Shown here: piece after piece, positions 8,124 through 16,054 of the stretch
Position numbering within the stretch: the stretch's first letter is position 1
Layout of the letters: each line of letters opens with the position of its first letter
Notes under the pieces: generated by a model
Databases searched by the model: none
What the model saw: the letters and a program-made list of their open reading frames with translations, nothing else
Told to the model about the DNA's origin: nothing
Virus record (IMG/VR): IMGVR_UViG_3300030616_000006
Span: 1-44,056 of that record
Strand: one strand, 5' to 3'
DNA length: 44,056 nt
From: a virus
Made by a program: the position numbers and the translations under genes

Positions 8124-9162
8124 CGCGCAGCTTCCGGAACGCTGGAAGCTCAAGATCGGCGGGAAGGGTGCGGAGCGTTCGACTAAGGCGGGCGGCAAGT
8201 TTCGCCTCCCGCAGAAGTGGCCGTTCATGCAGATATGTCGCAACGAGCGCGACGGTGACGGTAACTTCATCGTGGACGCGGAGCTCACCGAGAAGCTCGG
8301 GTCCGAGGAGTACGAGTGGCGCTCGAAGGACGGCAAGCAGCTCTACGGCAAGGGGCCTCGCGTGATCGGTCCGATCGTGCTGCCCTACAACGACCCGGAC
8401 CTCAACCTGTTCACGGCATACCGTTGTTACAACGGGCGCACGCTCGCCTGTCGCGGCAATGGGGAAACGGCGAAGCGGTTGAATCAGGCCGGCGAGTGGG
8501 CCGAGGCTCAGTGTCCGTGCAAGAACCTGACGGGGAAGAATCCGACGTGCAAGCCGAATGGGATCTTCTCGTTCCTGTTCCCGGACGCTCCGCTGCAGGG
8601 CGTGTGCAAGTTCCGTACGACGAGCTATCACAGCATCAAGGCGATCGTCGGCGGCATGGGGCTGGTCAGCACGCTCACCCGCGGGCGGCTCATCGGTATC
8701 CCGTTCTATCTGCGGCTCAACGAGATTCAGGCCCAAGTGCAGGGCACGGTGCAGACGATCTACTACGTCTCGCTTGAGTGCAATGACACTATGGACGGCC
8801 TGAAGGATCGAGTGCTTGAGTACACCAAGAACGAGGCCGAACACCTGGTCCAGGTGGAGCACGCGGAGACGGAGGCCCGGAAGCTCCTGGCGCTGGACGC
8901 TGAGGTGGTCGAGGGCGAAGACGGGGATCCGGACGTCGGGGAGTACTACCCGGAGTACGAGGAGACGGAGAGCGGAGCGATTGTGGACAAGGCCACTGGC
9001 GAGCTCGTCGAGTCGGCACCCGTCGAAACGAAGGAGCCCAAGTTTCCCTTGAAGCAGAAGAAGGCCCCGGACCCCGAGCCGGACCCTGAGCCCGAGCCGG
9101 AGCCCGAGGAGGATGAGTCACCACCGGAACCCATAGATATAGGGAAGGGAGGTTTCATTTGA
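8107..9162 (+). CDS. Recombination-directionality-factor-like phage protein
   Basis: 351 residues, ATG 8107 after AGGAGGT. The N-terminus (LPERWKLKIGGKGAERST, then GGKFRLPQKWPFMQI) and the later ERDGDGNFIVD, CRGNGETAKR and Cys-rich CPCKNLTGKNPTC segments match a large family of phage proteins usually labelled recombination directionality factor-like. That label rests on distant likeness to Bxb1 gp47. C-terminal residues about 300-345 are low-complexity Glu/Pro repeats. The protein probably binds metal through the CxC...C group. It sits between a nuclease and a Rad50-like ATPase, so a recombination or replication role is more likely than prophage excision, because no integrase is present. Confidence 0.7.
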   Translation: MIQGISAQLPERWKLKIGGKGAERSTKAGGKFRLPQKWPFMQICRNERDGDGNFIVDAELTEKLGSEEYEWRSKDGKQLYGKGPRVIGPIVLPYNDPDLNLFTAYRCYNGRTLACRGNGETAKRLNQAGEWAEAQCPCKNLTGKNPTCKPNGIFSFLFPDAPLQGVCKFRTTSYHSIKAIVGGMGLVSTLTRGRLIGIPFYLRLNEIQAQVQGTVQTIYYVSLECNDTMDGLKDRVLEYTKNEAEHLVQVEHAETEARKLLALDAEVVEGEDGDPDVGEYYPEYEETESGAIVDKATGELVESAPVETKEPKFPLKQKKAPDPEPDPEPEPEPEEDESPPEPIDIGKGGFI

Positions 9163-10874
9163 AACCCATAACGCTCAAAGCCAAGAAGTTCGAGGGACTC
9201 AAGAAGGTCGACGTGACCTTCGATCAGCCGCTTTCCGTGGTGCTTGGCATCAACGGAGCCGGTAAGACCAGTGTGGCCGATGCGTTCCGGTATGCCTCCG
9301 GGGCTCCCGTGCGTTCGCTGCCCTTCAAGGAGAGCGGCGACCTGGGATTCGACGGCGACGACTACAGCGTCGAGGTCGGCGTGGGGAAGAAGTCGCTCAA
9401 GGCGACGAAGTCCGGCCGGCCGAAGGAGTCGGAGGTCAAAGAGGTGCTCGGCGTCTCGAAGAAGGCCGTCGAGTTCTGCCTGGACTCCGACAAGATGCTG
9501 GCCGTGCAGCCGAAGGATCTCAAGGACCTGCTGGCCGAGGTTCTGCAGTTGGAGTACGACTGGAAGGCCGCATGTGAGGAGCGGGGGTGCGAGAAGCACA
9601 AGCTGGCCGTGCTGCCGAAGGAGGCGAAGAAGGCGGCGAAGGAAGCCGCCGAACGTCGCGCTGCGTGCAAGCAGGAGAAGGTGGAGGAGCCTGAGGACGA
9701 GGAGGTCGAGGTGCGCGGAGGCACCGCGAAGCTCTCGGAGATCCCCCTGGCCGCGATCGAGAAGTCGATCGAGGAGAAGGAAGCGGAGTACGAGACCGCT
9801 GTTGGCCGTCATGCTTCCATACTCGACCGGCGGCTCGACGATGCCAGCCGCACACAGGCCGAGGATGAACTGCAGGACCTTCAGCAGAGGCTCGAAGCCA
9901 TCCCTGACGTGGCCCCCGACAAGGAGAGGCTGGCTGAGATCGAGAAAGAGAAGCTGCATCTGCAGGAGCAACACAACGAAATGCAGCTTCGGCAGAAGGA
10001 AATCCAGGCCGCGTGCGGGAAGGCCGAGGAGGTTCTGGGCGTCGAGCTATGCCCGAAGTGCCGGAAGCTCGTGGACTCAAGGCTCTCGAAGGGCAAGGGG
10101 CAGGACCGGGCCATCGAGGGCAAGCTCGCCAAGACCGTCGAGAAAATCACCGATCTCATCAAGGAGGAGGGCCGACTGAGCGCCAAGGTAGACGCGGTCG
10201 AGGACGAGAGAGAGCTTCGCAACAAGATTCGGAAGCTCAAGGAGACCCTGGAGTCTCAGACGAACATCGAGGACCTTGAGGCCCTCAAGACACAGCTGGA
10301 CGAGTTTCAGGAGCGGCTCCAGTTCGGGCGTCGCCTGCGTGACAAGTTGCGCGACTACCACAACGCGCTTGAGGCGTACAACAAGGCACAGGAAAACTCC
10401 GAGGTCGCACAGGCCGAGTGGGACGCATGGGACAAGATAGCCAAGACGATCCCCGAGGTTGAGAAGGCCGGCGTGGCGTCTGGGATGGACCCGTACCGCG
10501 CGGCGATTGCGAAGTATCAGGTGCTCGACGGGGAGATCGAAATCTCCGAGGACCTGGTCGTGAGGTACGCTGGCAGGAGGTACGAGTTGCTGTCGGACAG
10601 CGAGCGGTATCGAGTGAATCTGGTGCTGTACTTCGGCGTGGTCGAGATGTTCGATTTCCCGTTTGCCCTGGTTGACCGCGGCGACATTGTCGTCACTGAC
10701 GTCTACAAGGACAAGATGCTCAAGGCCCTTGTGACGGTAGCGTCGCAGAGGCCGGTGATATTCCTGCAGGCGCGGCTGAACGATGAGGAGATCGAGGAGG
10801 CGGCGAAGAGGAAGGTCAGCGGCATCGGCTTCTATCATGTGGTCGGACAGACCGTGAAGAGGCTGGCGTCGTGA
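9159..10874 (+). CDS. Rad50/SMC-like AAA ATPase, TTG start
   Basis: 571 residues. The start is TTG 9159, overlapping the previous TGA, with GGGAGGT 5 bases upstream. The Walker A loop is G30-INGAGKTS (K36, T37). Residues about 170-420 form a long coiled coil broken by CPKC at C298-C301, matching the Rad50 zinc hook. Near residue 478 LLSDSERYRVN takes the place of the ABC signature, and FALVDRGDIVV takes the place of Walker B, where the usual D-E pair is replaced. These proteins tether and process DNA ends with a nuclease. The likely partner here is the PD-(D/E)XK protein upstream, because no Mre11 gene is seen. Confidence 0.85.
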   Translation: MKPITLKAKKFEGLKKVDVTFDQPLSVVLGINGAGKTSVADAFRYASGAPVRSLPFKESGDLGFDGDDYSVEVGVGKKSLKATKSGRPKESEVKEVLGVSKKAVEFCLDSDKMLAVQPKDLKDLLAEVLQLEYDWKAACEERGCEKHKLAVLPKEAKKAAKEAAERRAACKQEKVEEPEDEEVEVRGGTAKLSEIPLAAIEKSIEEKEAEYETAVGRHASILDRRLDDASRTQAEDELQDLQQRLEAIPDVAPDKERLAEIEKEKLHLQEQHNEMQLRQKEIQAACGKAEEVLGVELCPKCRKLVDSRLSKGKGQDRAIEGKLAKTVEKITDLIKEEGRLSAKVDAVEDERELRNKIRKLKETLESQTNIEDLEALKTQLDEFQERLQFGRRLRDKLRDYHNALEAYNKAQENSEVAQAEWDAWDKIAKTIPEVEKAGVASGMDPYRAAIAKYQVLDGEIEISEDLVVRYAGRRYELLSDSERYRVNLVLYFGVVEMFDFPFALVDRGDIVVTDVYKDKMLKALVTVASQRPVIFLQARLNDEEIEEAAKRKVSGIGFYHVVGQTVKRLAS

Positions 10875-11110
10875 AGAGGGAGTTAAAGCAGGTTGACCTC
10901 CTGCGGTTGGAGCGGGCCAAGCGCTCGGGATGCCACCCGTCCGGGCGCGGCCCCTCCTTCTTTGAGAAGCACTGGCTCGACATCATCGGGGTACTCGTGG
11001 TCTACGGGTTCTGCGTCTATGCACTCGGTTGGATTGTGCCGACGCTGCTGTTTGGTTTCATGGGCGTCATTGCATGGGCCGTGTCCGATGAAGAGGGGAG
11101 GCTGAAGTGA
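10871..11110 (+). CDS. Small two-span membrane protein, GTG start
   Basis: 79 residues from GTG 10871, overlapping the Rad50-like stop (GTGA). Residues 1-35 are charged (KQVDLLRLERAKRSG). Two adjacent hydrophobic helices follow: IIGVLVVYGFCVYALGWIV and TLLFGFMGVIAWAV. The C-terminus is short and acidic. The overlaps on both sides place it inside the early operon rather than a lysis cassette. Function unknown; an inner-membrane effector on the host is one possibility. Confidence 0.7.
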   Translation: MKRELKQVDLLRLERAKRSGCHPSGRGPSFFEKHWLDIIGVLVVYGFCVYALGWIVPTLLFGFMGVIAWAVSDEEGRLK

Positions 11111-11370
11111 GCGATGCAGGGAGCTTGACTCTCAAGATGTGGGAGGAGTCTCTTCTCAGGCGATTAGAACTCGAAGAGAAGATTCGCAAGCCGCGTCCTG
11201 GTGAAACCGACGAGCAAGCAGAGATGCGCTTTTGGGTTATGTGCCGCACCGCACCGGCTATGGCAAGTATAGGCATGAGCACCACCATAGACGAGAACAC
11301 CAACACGATGCGTTTCGAGAAGGCTGGTGAGGATGGCCCGACTCTGACGGTAATCAAGAAGAAGACATGA
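11107..11370 (+). CDS. Small protein of unknown function, GTG start
   Basis: 87 residues from GTG 11107, overlapping the previous stop by 4 bases (GTGA). It begins with a charged helix (MWEESLLRRLELEEKIRKPRPG), then a Cys-containing hydrophobic turn and a beta-rich C-terminus ending in KKKT. No family recognised. Overlap with its neighbours and an intact frame support a real gene. Confidence 0.65.
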   Translation: MSDAGSLTLKMWEESLLRRLELEEKIRKPRPGETDEQAEMRFWVMCRTAPAMASIGMSTTIDENTNTMRFEKAGEDGPTLTVIKKKT

Positions 11371-11380
11371 AGGAGCGAGA

Positions 11381-11854
11381 ATGAATTTCTACCTTGGTAT
11401 TGACCCAGGAATTACTGGCGGCATCGCTGTCGTCAGCGACAAGACAGCGGGGGTGAAGCGCGAGTACGCCGAGGCGCACCGCTACCCAGGTGACATTTCC
11501 CTCGCGGTAGACCTGCTTCGAGACATACACCTTGGCAACACGCGCATCACGCTCGCCGCGATCGAGCAGGTTCATTCGATGCCGAAGCAGGGCGTGGCCT
11601 CGTCGTTCAAGTTCGGCATGGGTTTCGGCGCGTGGCTTGGGGCGCTCTCGGCGCTGCAGATACCCTACGTGCTCGTCACGCCGCGGAAGTGGCAGAAGGC
11701 CATGCTGGACGCGGGCACCGGAGAGACGAAGGAGCGTAGCCTCAGTATGGCGCGACGGTTGTACCCCGACGTGGAGCTGAAGTACAAGAAGGATAACGGC
11801 ATGGCCGATGCGTTGCACCTGGCGCGGTGGGCGAGAGAGCAGGGGGAGAGATGA
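11381..11854 (+). CDS. RuvC-like Holliday-junction resolvase
   Basis: 157 residues, ATG 11381 preceded by GAAGGAGCGAGA. The RNase H-fold catalytic acids are in place: D8 in LGIDPGITGGIA, E62 in AAIEQVHSM, and D143 (with D138) in KDNGMADALHLA. The length matches RuvC and phage resolvases. The enzyme cuts four-way junctions left by recombination and branched replication, so that DNA can be packaged by the terminase. It lies directly downstream of the nuclease and Rad50-like genes and is coupled by a 4-base overlap to the YopX gene. Confidence 0.9.
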   Translation: MNFYLGIDPGITGGIAVVSDKTAGVKREYAEAHRYPGDISLAVDLLRDIHLGNTRITLAAIEQVHSMPKQGVASSFKFGMGFGAWLGALSALQIPYVLVTPRKWQKAMLDAGTGETKERSLSMARRLYPDVELKYKKDNGMADALHLARWAREQGER

Positions 11855-12357
11855 GAGAGATAAAGTTCAGGGCGTGGCACAAGCCAACAAAGTTGATGCT
11901 GCCGTGGGATTGGGTGCGGGAACGCCTCCGGGGCACAAGCATTGCCATACACAAAAGACTGAATTACTACCAAGGGGAATGCGCAACACCGCCCCCGCAA
12001 GAAGTCGTAACTACCTACCGCGTGGACAATGCCCTGCAGGTGTTTGAGTCGGAAGATTTTGAGCTTATGCAATACACCGGCCTCAAGGACAAGAACGGGG
12101 TGGAGATATACGAGGGGGATATCCTCAAATGCACGCATTCGTTTTTTCAGCACCCGCCCGGCGAACGAATAGGCGAAGTAATGTTTTTGTCGAGTGGTTG
12201 GAGCGCTAAGTTTAGCATCGTTTGTCGCATTGCCCCAGAGGGTGACAATATGGGTATGGGCGACGGGGAAACCGGCTATCCTTTTGAGGTCAGCGAAGTC
12301 ATCGGCAACATCTGGGAGAACCCCGAGCTTCTCGAATACTGTAAGGAGGAACGATGA
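11851..12357 (+). CDS. YopX family protein
   Basis: 168 residues. The start is ATG 11851, not the longer in-frame possibility at 11827, because GGGGAGAG precedes it and MREIKFRAWHK is the normal start of the family. The family signature LMQYTGLKDKNGVEIYEGDI lies in the middle, and SEVIGNIWENPELL ends the domain. YopX proteins are common in phages; they form ring-like oligomers, but their role is unknown. Its start overlaps the RuvC-like stop and its end overlaps the next start (ATGA). Confidence 0.9.
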   Translation: MREIKFRAWHKPTKLMLPWDWVRERLRGTSIAIHKRLNYYQGECATPPPQEVVTTYRVDNALQVFESEDFELMQYTGLKDKNGVEIYEGDILKCTHSFFQHPPGERIGEVMFLSSGWSAKFSIVCRIAPEGDNMGMGDGETGYPFEVSEVIGNIWENPELLEYCKEER

Positions 12358-12581
12358 GCAAGGATGATGGAGGACCGGCGTTTCCTGGCACCACGGACGA
12401 TATTTGCACAGGGAGAAGTCTGCATATCTATCACACTGGCATGTCCATGCGCGACTGGTTCGCGGGGCAGGCATTGGGAGAGATGTGGAACCACGAAAGG
12501 GCTGTTGGGGTAGACCCGGAAACGGTGGCAAGGAAGTGCTACAACATGGCCGACGCCATGCTGAAGGAGCGGGAGAGATGA
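12354..12581 (+). CDS. Conserved small phage protein (GGPAFP...MSMRDWFAGQAL type)
   Basis: 75 residues, ATG 12354, with AAGGAGG 5 bases upstream and overlapping the previous stop. The pattern GGPAFPG, then HTGMSMRDWFAGQAL, then a helix ending AMLKERER is a widespread small phage protein found with DNA-metabolism genes. No function has been established that I know of. The 3' end overlaps the glycosyltransferase start. Confidence 0.75.
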   Translation: MSKDDGGPAFPGTTDDICTGRSLHIYHTGMSMRDWFAGQALGEMWNHERAVGVDPETVARKCYNMADAMLKERER

Positions 12582-13621
12582 GCCGACCCGTAGCCCTCTA
12601 CTGTCGCGCCTTCGCGGCCAGCCGCCACAAGGTGTACGCGCTCTGCCAGCAACTCTACGGCCCGGACAGCATCGACGTCTACCGCTGCCAGGGTAAGCTG
12701 TCCGACCCCGAGATCGCCGACACCGACAAGGAACATATATGGACCTCACCCGAGGATGCCATACCGGCTCTCATGCAACACCAGATCATTCATGCCTTCT
12801 GCGACGAGGCCGCGATGCTCCTGCCGCTTCTCAAGACGGGCCGGAAGTTCGTCGCGCATCAGCCGGACGTGTACACCATGCGCGGCGCCCAGGACATAGG
12901 TGAGGCGTCGGTACACATGAGCGAGAAGACCGTGAGCGTCTTCCCGTCTGAATCATGCCGCCGGTACATGAGGAAGAAGCTGCACCTGCCGAAGAAGGAT
13001 ACATATGTATTCAAGGCGATGCCGGTCCTCGCGTGGCAACCGGAGCTGCCGAAACCCAAGGACCACGTGTCGAACTCGCTCGTCTATGCCGGGTACGTGA
13101 CGACCGACCCGGCCGCGCCGAATGGCTTCCGGTACTTCGCTGATATCTTCCGCAAGTTGCTCGACGCGGGCATCCACATCTACCTGATGAACGCGGGTGA
13201 GGCCGTGTTCCCGGCCGTGCTGGAGGCATATAAAGCCCCTGGCATGACCAACTTGCACATCATGGTCGGCAAGCCGTACCGGGAACTGTACGAAGAATTG
13301 GCACGATACGACGTCGGGTTCTGCGGGTTCACGCGGCCCCCGGAGCTGCCGGATATCGTGAAGGACTACGGGGACCAGTCGTTGCCGAACAAGACCTTCG
13401 ACTACATGTTCGCCGGGATTCCTACGCTCGGGCACAACATGGCAGAGGCGTGTCCCTACGTGAACAAGTGGGGCAAGTGTGAAAGCGACCCGGACAAGCT
13501 GGTGGATACGTTCTATGAGGTTCAGAAGATGAACATCGACTACGAGCGATGGCGGCATGAGTATTGTGCGGAGACGCAGTTGCAGATGCTCAGGGAGATA
13601 CATATGAGGGTGGCGCAATGA
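12578..13621 (+). CDS. Glycosyltransferase, GT-B fold (GT4-like)
   Basis: 347 residues. ATG 12578 is chosen because the upstream gene ends there (ATGA) and GGAGCGGGAGAG precedes it; a longer reading frame from 12404 only shadows the previous gene. It has two Rossmann-like halves. The C-terminal half carries the GT4-type donor-binding loop LPNKTFDYMFAGIPTLGHN, preceded by YRELYEELARYDVGFCGF. The donor sugar and acceptor cannot be read from the sequence. It is followed by a TPR-like protein and a SAM methyltransferase, so the three may modify one target such as a virion protein, a host surface glycan or DNA. Confidence 0.8.
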   Translation: MSRPVALYCRAFAASRHKVYALCQQLYGPDSIDVYRCQGKLSDPEIADTDKEHIWTSPEDAIPALMQHQIIHAFCDEAAMLLPLLKTGRKFVAHQPDVYTMRGAQDIGEASVHMSEKTVSVFPSESCRRYMRKKLHLPKKDTYVFKAMPVLAWQPELPKPKDHVSNSLVYAGYVTTDPAAPNGFRYFADIFRKLLDAGIHIYLMNAGEAVFPAVLEAYKAPGMTNLHIMVGKPYRELYEELARYDVGFCGFTRPPELPDIVKDYGDQSLPNKTFDYMFAGIPTLGHNMAEACPYVNKWGKCESDPDKLVDTFYEVQKMNIDYERWRHEYCAETQLQMLREIHMRVAQ

Positions 13622-14016
13622 AGACCTACCAGGAATACCAGACCGACCTGGACCTCGACCCGAAGAATCCGTACCTGTGGCTCGCGTACACCCAGGCGCT
13701 CAGTAGGCAGCCGGATCTCACGGTGGAGACCGTGATCGCCGTGAACAAGACGATGGAGTGTCTCGCTGAGTGCCGCAGGGACAAGTGGTGGTACGAGGAG
13801 TTCGTGGAGCTGTACGGCATACTCGGCACATGCTACGCACGAAGGGGATGGTTCGAGCGGGCGCACGACAAGATCACGGAGGGCTTGTGTGTCAGGCCGG
13901 ACTTCTATCCGTTCTGGCTGTTGCGGGCGAACGTGTCGGCGGCAAGGGCAGAGAGGGATATGGAGAATTACAGGACTGAGAAGGCGCTTGTTGAGAAGGG
14001 AATGGAGGGAGCATGA
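13618..14016 (+). CDS. TPR-like helical repeat protein
   Basis: 132 residues from ATG 13618 (ATGA overlap with the glycosyltransferase; an upstream start at 13564 would lie inside it). Helical repeats are visible: DPKNPYLWLAYTQALSR near residues 13-29, LYGILGTCYARRGWFERAHD near 64-83, and RPDFYPFWLLRANVSAARAE near 92-111. This spacing is that of tetratricopeptide repeats. TPR proteins often bind partner proteins and accompany glycosyltransferases, so it may be an accessory to the preceding enzyme. Confidence 0.65.
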   Translation: MKTYQEYQTDLDLDPKNPYLWLAYTQALSRQPDLTVETVIAVNKTMECLAECRRDKWWYEEFVELYGILGTCYARRGWFERAHDKITEGLCVRPDFYPFWLLRANVSAARAERDMENYRTEKALVEKGMEGA

Positions 14017-14288
14017 AGCATACATCTGTGTCGGAAGACAAGGTTCCCGCCTCGGCGTGGCGCGTGGATGTTGAGGAACACCCGACCCTGGGCAAACTGT
14101 TTGAGGATAAGAGCGGTGGGGTGGAAAACCGCGTGGAACAGTTTGCGTGCAAGGAGAGGCCGGAAATGTGGGCAGGAAACCTGCTGACCATGTTGATGTT
14201 CGATGGTTCTGAAGTCCTGATTCCAATGCACCGGATAGTGAAGGTAATCATCAAGCCCCCGGTGGTGTCGAAGGGTGGTGAGGCATGA
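14013..14288 (+). CDS. Small protein of unknown function
   Basis: 91 residues, ATG 14013 overlapping the previous stop (ATGA), with AATGGAGGGAG upstream. It has an acidic N-terminal part, then a beta-rich C-terminus (LLTMLMFDGSEVLIPMHRIV). No family recognised. It sits between the TPR-like protein and the methyltransferase in a fully overlapped gene run. Confidence 0.65.
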   Translation: MKHTSVSEDKVPASAWRVDVEEHPTLGKLFEDKSGGVENRVEQFACKERPEMWAGNLLTMLMFDGSEVLIPMHRIVKVIIKPPVVSKGGEA

Positions 14289-14431
14289 AGCTACCGAAGA
14301 AGATACCTGGAGGGATGGCGGTGTCTGCGGGGGGCCTGCGTGGAACTGTCAACGACAGAGTGGATGATGGCGGTAGTAATTTACCAGACACCTGCCCGTG
14401 GGGCGGTGAAGCAGAATGGAGGAAAGCATGA
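14285..14431 (+). CDS. Very small ORF (48 residues) in an overlapped gene run
   Basis: ATG 14285 overlaps the preceding stop by 4 bases, and its TGA (14429-14431) overlaps the methyltransferase start, so the gene fills the gap exactly. The product is MKLPKKIPGGMAVSAGGLRG followed by a Gly/Asp-rich tail with CPWGGEAEWRKA. The overlaps at both ends and the GGTGGTGAGG ribosome site favour a real gene. No function can be suggested. Confidence 0.5.
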   Translation: MKLPKKIPGGMAVSAGGLRGTVNDRVDDGGSNLPDTCPWGGEAEWRKA

Positions 14432-14958
14432 GCCTGTTTGAATCAATACGAAACGGTGGACTGGACAGAGAACGGTTTCGCCTGGTCACTGAGTATGCAC
14501 GCGAGCATTTCAAGGAGGGCCACAAGCTCCTCGAAGTAGGCTCCGACGTCGGCGCGTTCGCCGTGGGCTTCTGCATGATCGGCTACAACGTAGTCGCCCT
14601 GGACCCCGAGACCATACCGTACCTGGCGCAACTGTATATCTTCAAGCGCGTTACGCTCAACGATTGGTACAAGCAGCACAGCGCCGAACGGTTCGAGGTA
14701 GTGCATCTGGGCGAGGTGATCGAGCACGTCGAGGACCCCAACGAGATGATGAAGCAGGCGTGTCGCGTGTGCAGCGGGAAGCTGATCGTGTCTGCGCCGA
14801 ACTTTCATCATCCGGGGCACGTGCGAACCTACGACAAGGAGGGCTTCATGAAGTTCGTGGCGCAGTACATGAAGGTCGATAATATGTATGAAATCAAGAG
14901 CGAGAGGACTGGCGATGCCCGTCAGTGGCTCGCGATGGGAGAACCGAAAGGAGAGTAG
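14428..14958 (+). CDS. Class I SAM-dependent methyltransferase
   Basis: 176 residues from ATG 14428 (TGGAGGAAAGC upstream; ATG 14416 is possible but lies inside that ribosome site). Motif I is LLEVGSDVGAFAVGF, followed by VVALDPET for motif II and VVHLGEVIEHVEDPNEMMKQ for motif IV and the following helix. This is the Methyltransf_23 small-molecule or glycan type rather than a DNA methylase, because no DPPY/NPPY motif is present. Together with the glycosyltransferase upstream, it may methylate a sugar or the same acceptor. Confidence 0.82.
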   Translation: MSLFESIRNGGLDRERFRLVTEYAREHFKEGHKLLEVGSDVGAFAVGFCMIGYNVVALDPETIPYLAQLYIFKRVTLNDWYKQHSAERFEVVHLGEVIEHVEDPNEMMKQACRVCSGKLIVSAPNFHHPGHVRTYDKEGFMKFVAQYMKVDNMYEIKSERTGDARQWLAMGEPKGE

Positions 14959-14960
14959 TT

Positions 14961-15374
14961 ATGCCGTCGTATAACAAGGTCATGTTGATGGGGAATCTCA
15001 CGCGGGACCCGGAACTCAAGCACACGCAGTCCGGCGCGGCCGTCGTGAACGTCGGGATCGCGATGAACCGCAAGTACAAGACGCAGTCCGGGGACCAGAA
15101 GGAGGAGGTGTGCTTCGTAGACCTCACGGCCTGGGGGCGCACCGCGGAGGTCATGGCCCAGTACCTCCACAAGGGCTCGCCGCTTTTCGTGGACGGCCGG
15201 CTGCAGCTCGACTCGTGGGAGACGAACGAGGGTCAGAAGCGATCGAAGCTCAAGGTGATCGTCGAGAACATGCAGTTCATCGGCGGCAAGGGCGACGGTG
15301 GTGGCGGGGGTAACAAGGGTGACGAGGAGGAGCGTGGGGAGCCGGGGTTTGACGAGGATTCGATCCTGTTTTGA
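14961..15374 (+). CDS. ssb: Single-stranded DNA-binding protein
   Basis: 137 residues from ATG 14961 (AAAGGAGAG upstream; a longer frame from 14925 runs back into the methyltransferase). The OB fold begins YNKVMLMGNLTRDPELKHTQ and continues with VDLTAWGRTAEVMAQYLHKG and a GRLQLDSW strand, as in bacterial SSB. A Gly-rich linker follows near residue 113. The acidic tip ends DEDSILF, close to the bacterial DDDIPF tip that recruits host repair and replication proteins, so it may bind the host SSB partners. Confidence 0.95.
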   Translation: MPSYNKVMLMGNLTRDPELKHTQSGAAVVNVGIAMNRKYKTQSGDQKEEVCFVDLTAWGRTAEVMAQYLHKGSPLFVDGRLQLDSWETNEGQKRSKLKVIVENMQFIGGKGDGGGGGNKGDEEERGEPGFDEDSILF

Positions 15375-15389
15375 TGAAAGGAGGTGCCT

Positions 15390-15887
15390 ATGAGGCGCTG
15401 GTTGATTGTGGCGGTCTTGGTGGTGGTGGGTCTCGGGGTCGTCGGCTGCGATGCGGAAAACGCGGCACGCAGAACAAAGGAGGGTGCTGGCGCGGCGGCG
15501 CCCTGGGTCCCGGAGCCGTTCAATATGATCGCGATCGCCGTGGCTACGATCGCCGCGGCTACGGAGGCCGTGCTCGCCTCTCGGCGAAAACGCGCGGCGG
15601 CAACGGCCGAGGAGAAGCTCGCGGCCGAGGCGTCCGCACGGAACGCTGCCCTTGATGGTATCCATGCCCTATCAACTCTCATCGACAAGATGGCGACATC
15701 GGAGGATCCCAAGATCAAGGAGTTGACGGAAAAGTGGCTCGCCGAACTGAAGAAGGCGAAGAAGTCGGCGCTGGCCGGCCACCTGGCTGACGGGCTGGCG
15801 ATCTTCGACGCGATCCGGAAGTCGCCTCAGTGGGCGAACCTGGTCAACGCGACGAAGGCCCGCACGGACATTGGTGTCACCGGCTGA
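15390..15887 (+). CDS. Lipoprotein with signal peptide and a second hydrophobic helix
   Basis: 165 residues from ATG 15390 (AAAGGAGGT 5 bases upstream; GTG 15384 is inside that site). The signal peptide MRRWLIVAVLVVVGLGVVGC has two arginines, a long hydrophobic core and a VVGC lipobox, so the mature protein should start at C20 and be lipidated. A second hydrophobic stretch (FNMIAIAVATIAAATEAVLA) near residues 45-65 is followed by charged helices. The lipobox implies export in a bacterial host, most easily a Gram-negative one. Superinfection exclusion, envelope modification or a lysis accessory role are possible. Confidence 0.78.
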   Translation: MRRWLIVAVLVVVGLGVVGCDAENAARRTKEGAGAAAPWVPEPFNMIAIAVATIAAATEAVLASRRKRAAATAEEKLAAEASARNAALDGIHALSTLIDKMATSEDPKIKELTEKWLAELKKAKKSALAGHLADGLAIFDAIRKSPQWANLVNATKARTDIGVTG

Positions 15888-15910
15888 GAAGCTCCCTGTG
15901 CTCCAGTGAG

Positions 15911-15925
15911 CGACCGGCCCGGTCG
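15911..15925. other. Short perfect hairpin in the 167-bp gap after the lipoprotein gene
   Basis: CGACCG-GCC-CGGTCG is a 6-bp stem with a 3-nt loop. No T-run follows, so termination is doubtful. The rest of the gap (15888-16054) shows no gene with a ribosome site, and no convincing promoter. The GTG at 15908 opens only a 23-codon frame. Confidence 0.35.
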
Positions 15926-16054
15926 TCCTGATACGGCGGCCGGGCCCACAAAACGGCGATTTCGGGTTTCGGACTGAAAAACGACGCACGAGGTTGCCCC
16001 AGGAACGATTTGGATTGATGGCGAGGGTAATGACACGGGTGTAACGGGGGCAAT

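Noticed and set aside
12953-13618. Minus ORF of 221 codons inside the glycosyltransferase
   Set aside because: Composition is that of an antisense shadow (Val/Arg/His) and the plus gene has a clear domain pattern.
15888-16054. Small gene in the gap after the lipoprotein
   Set aside because: GTG 15908 and ATG 16018 give frames of 23 and 8 codons without ribosome sites.
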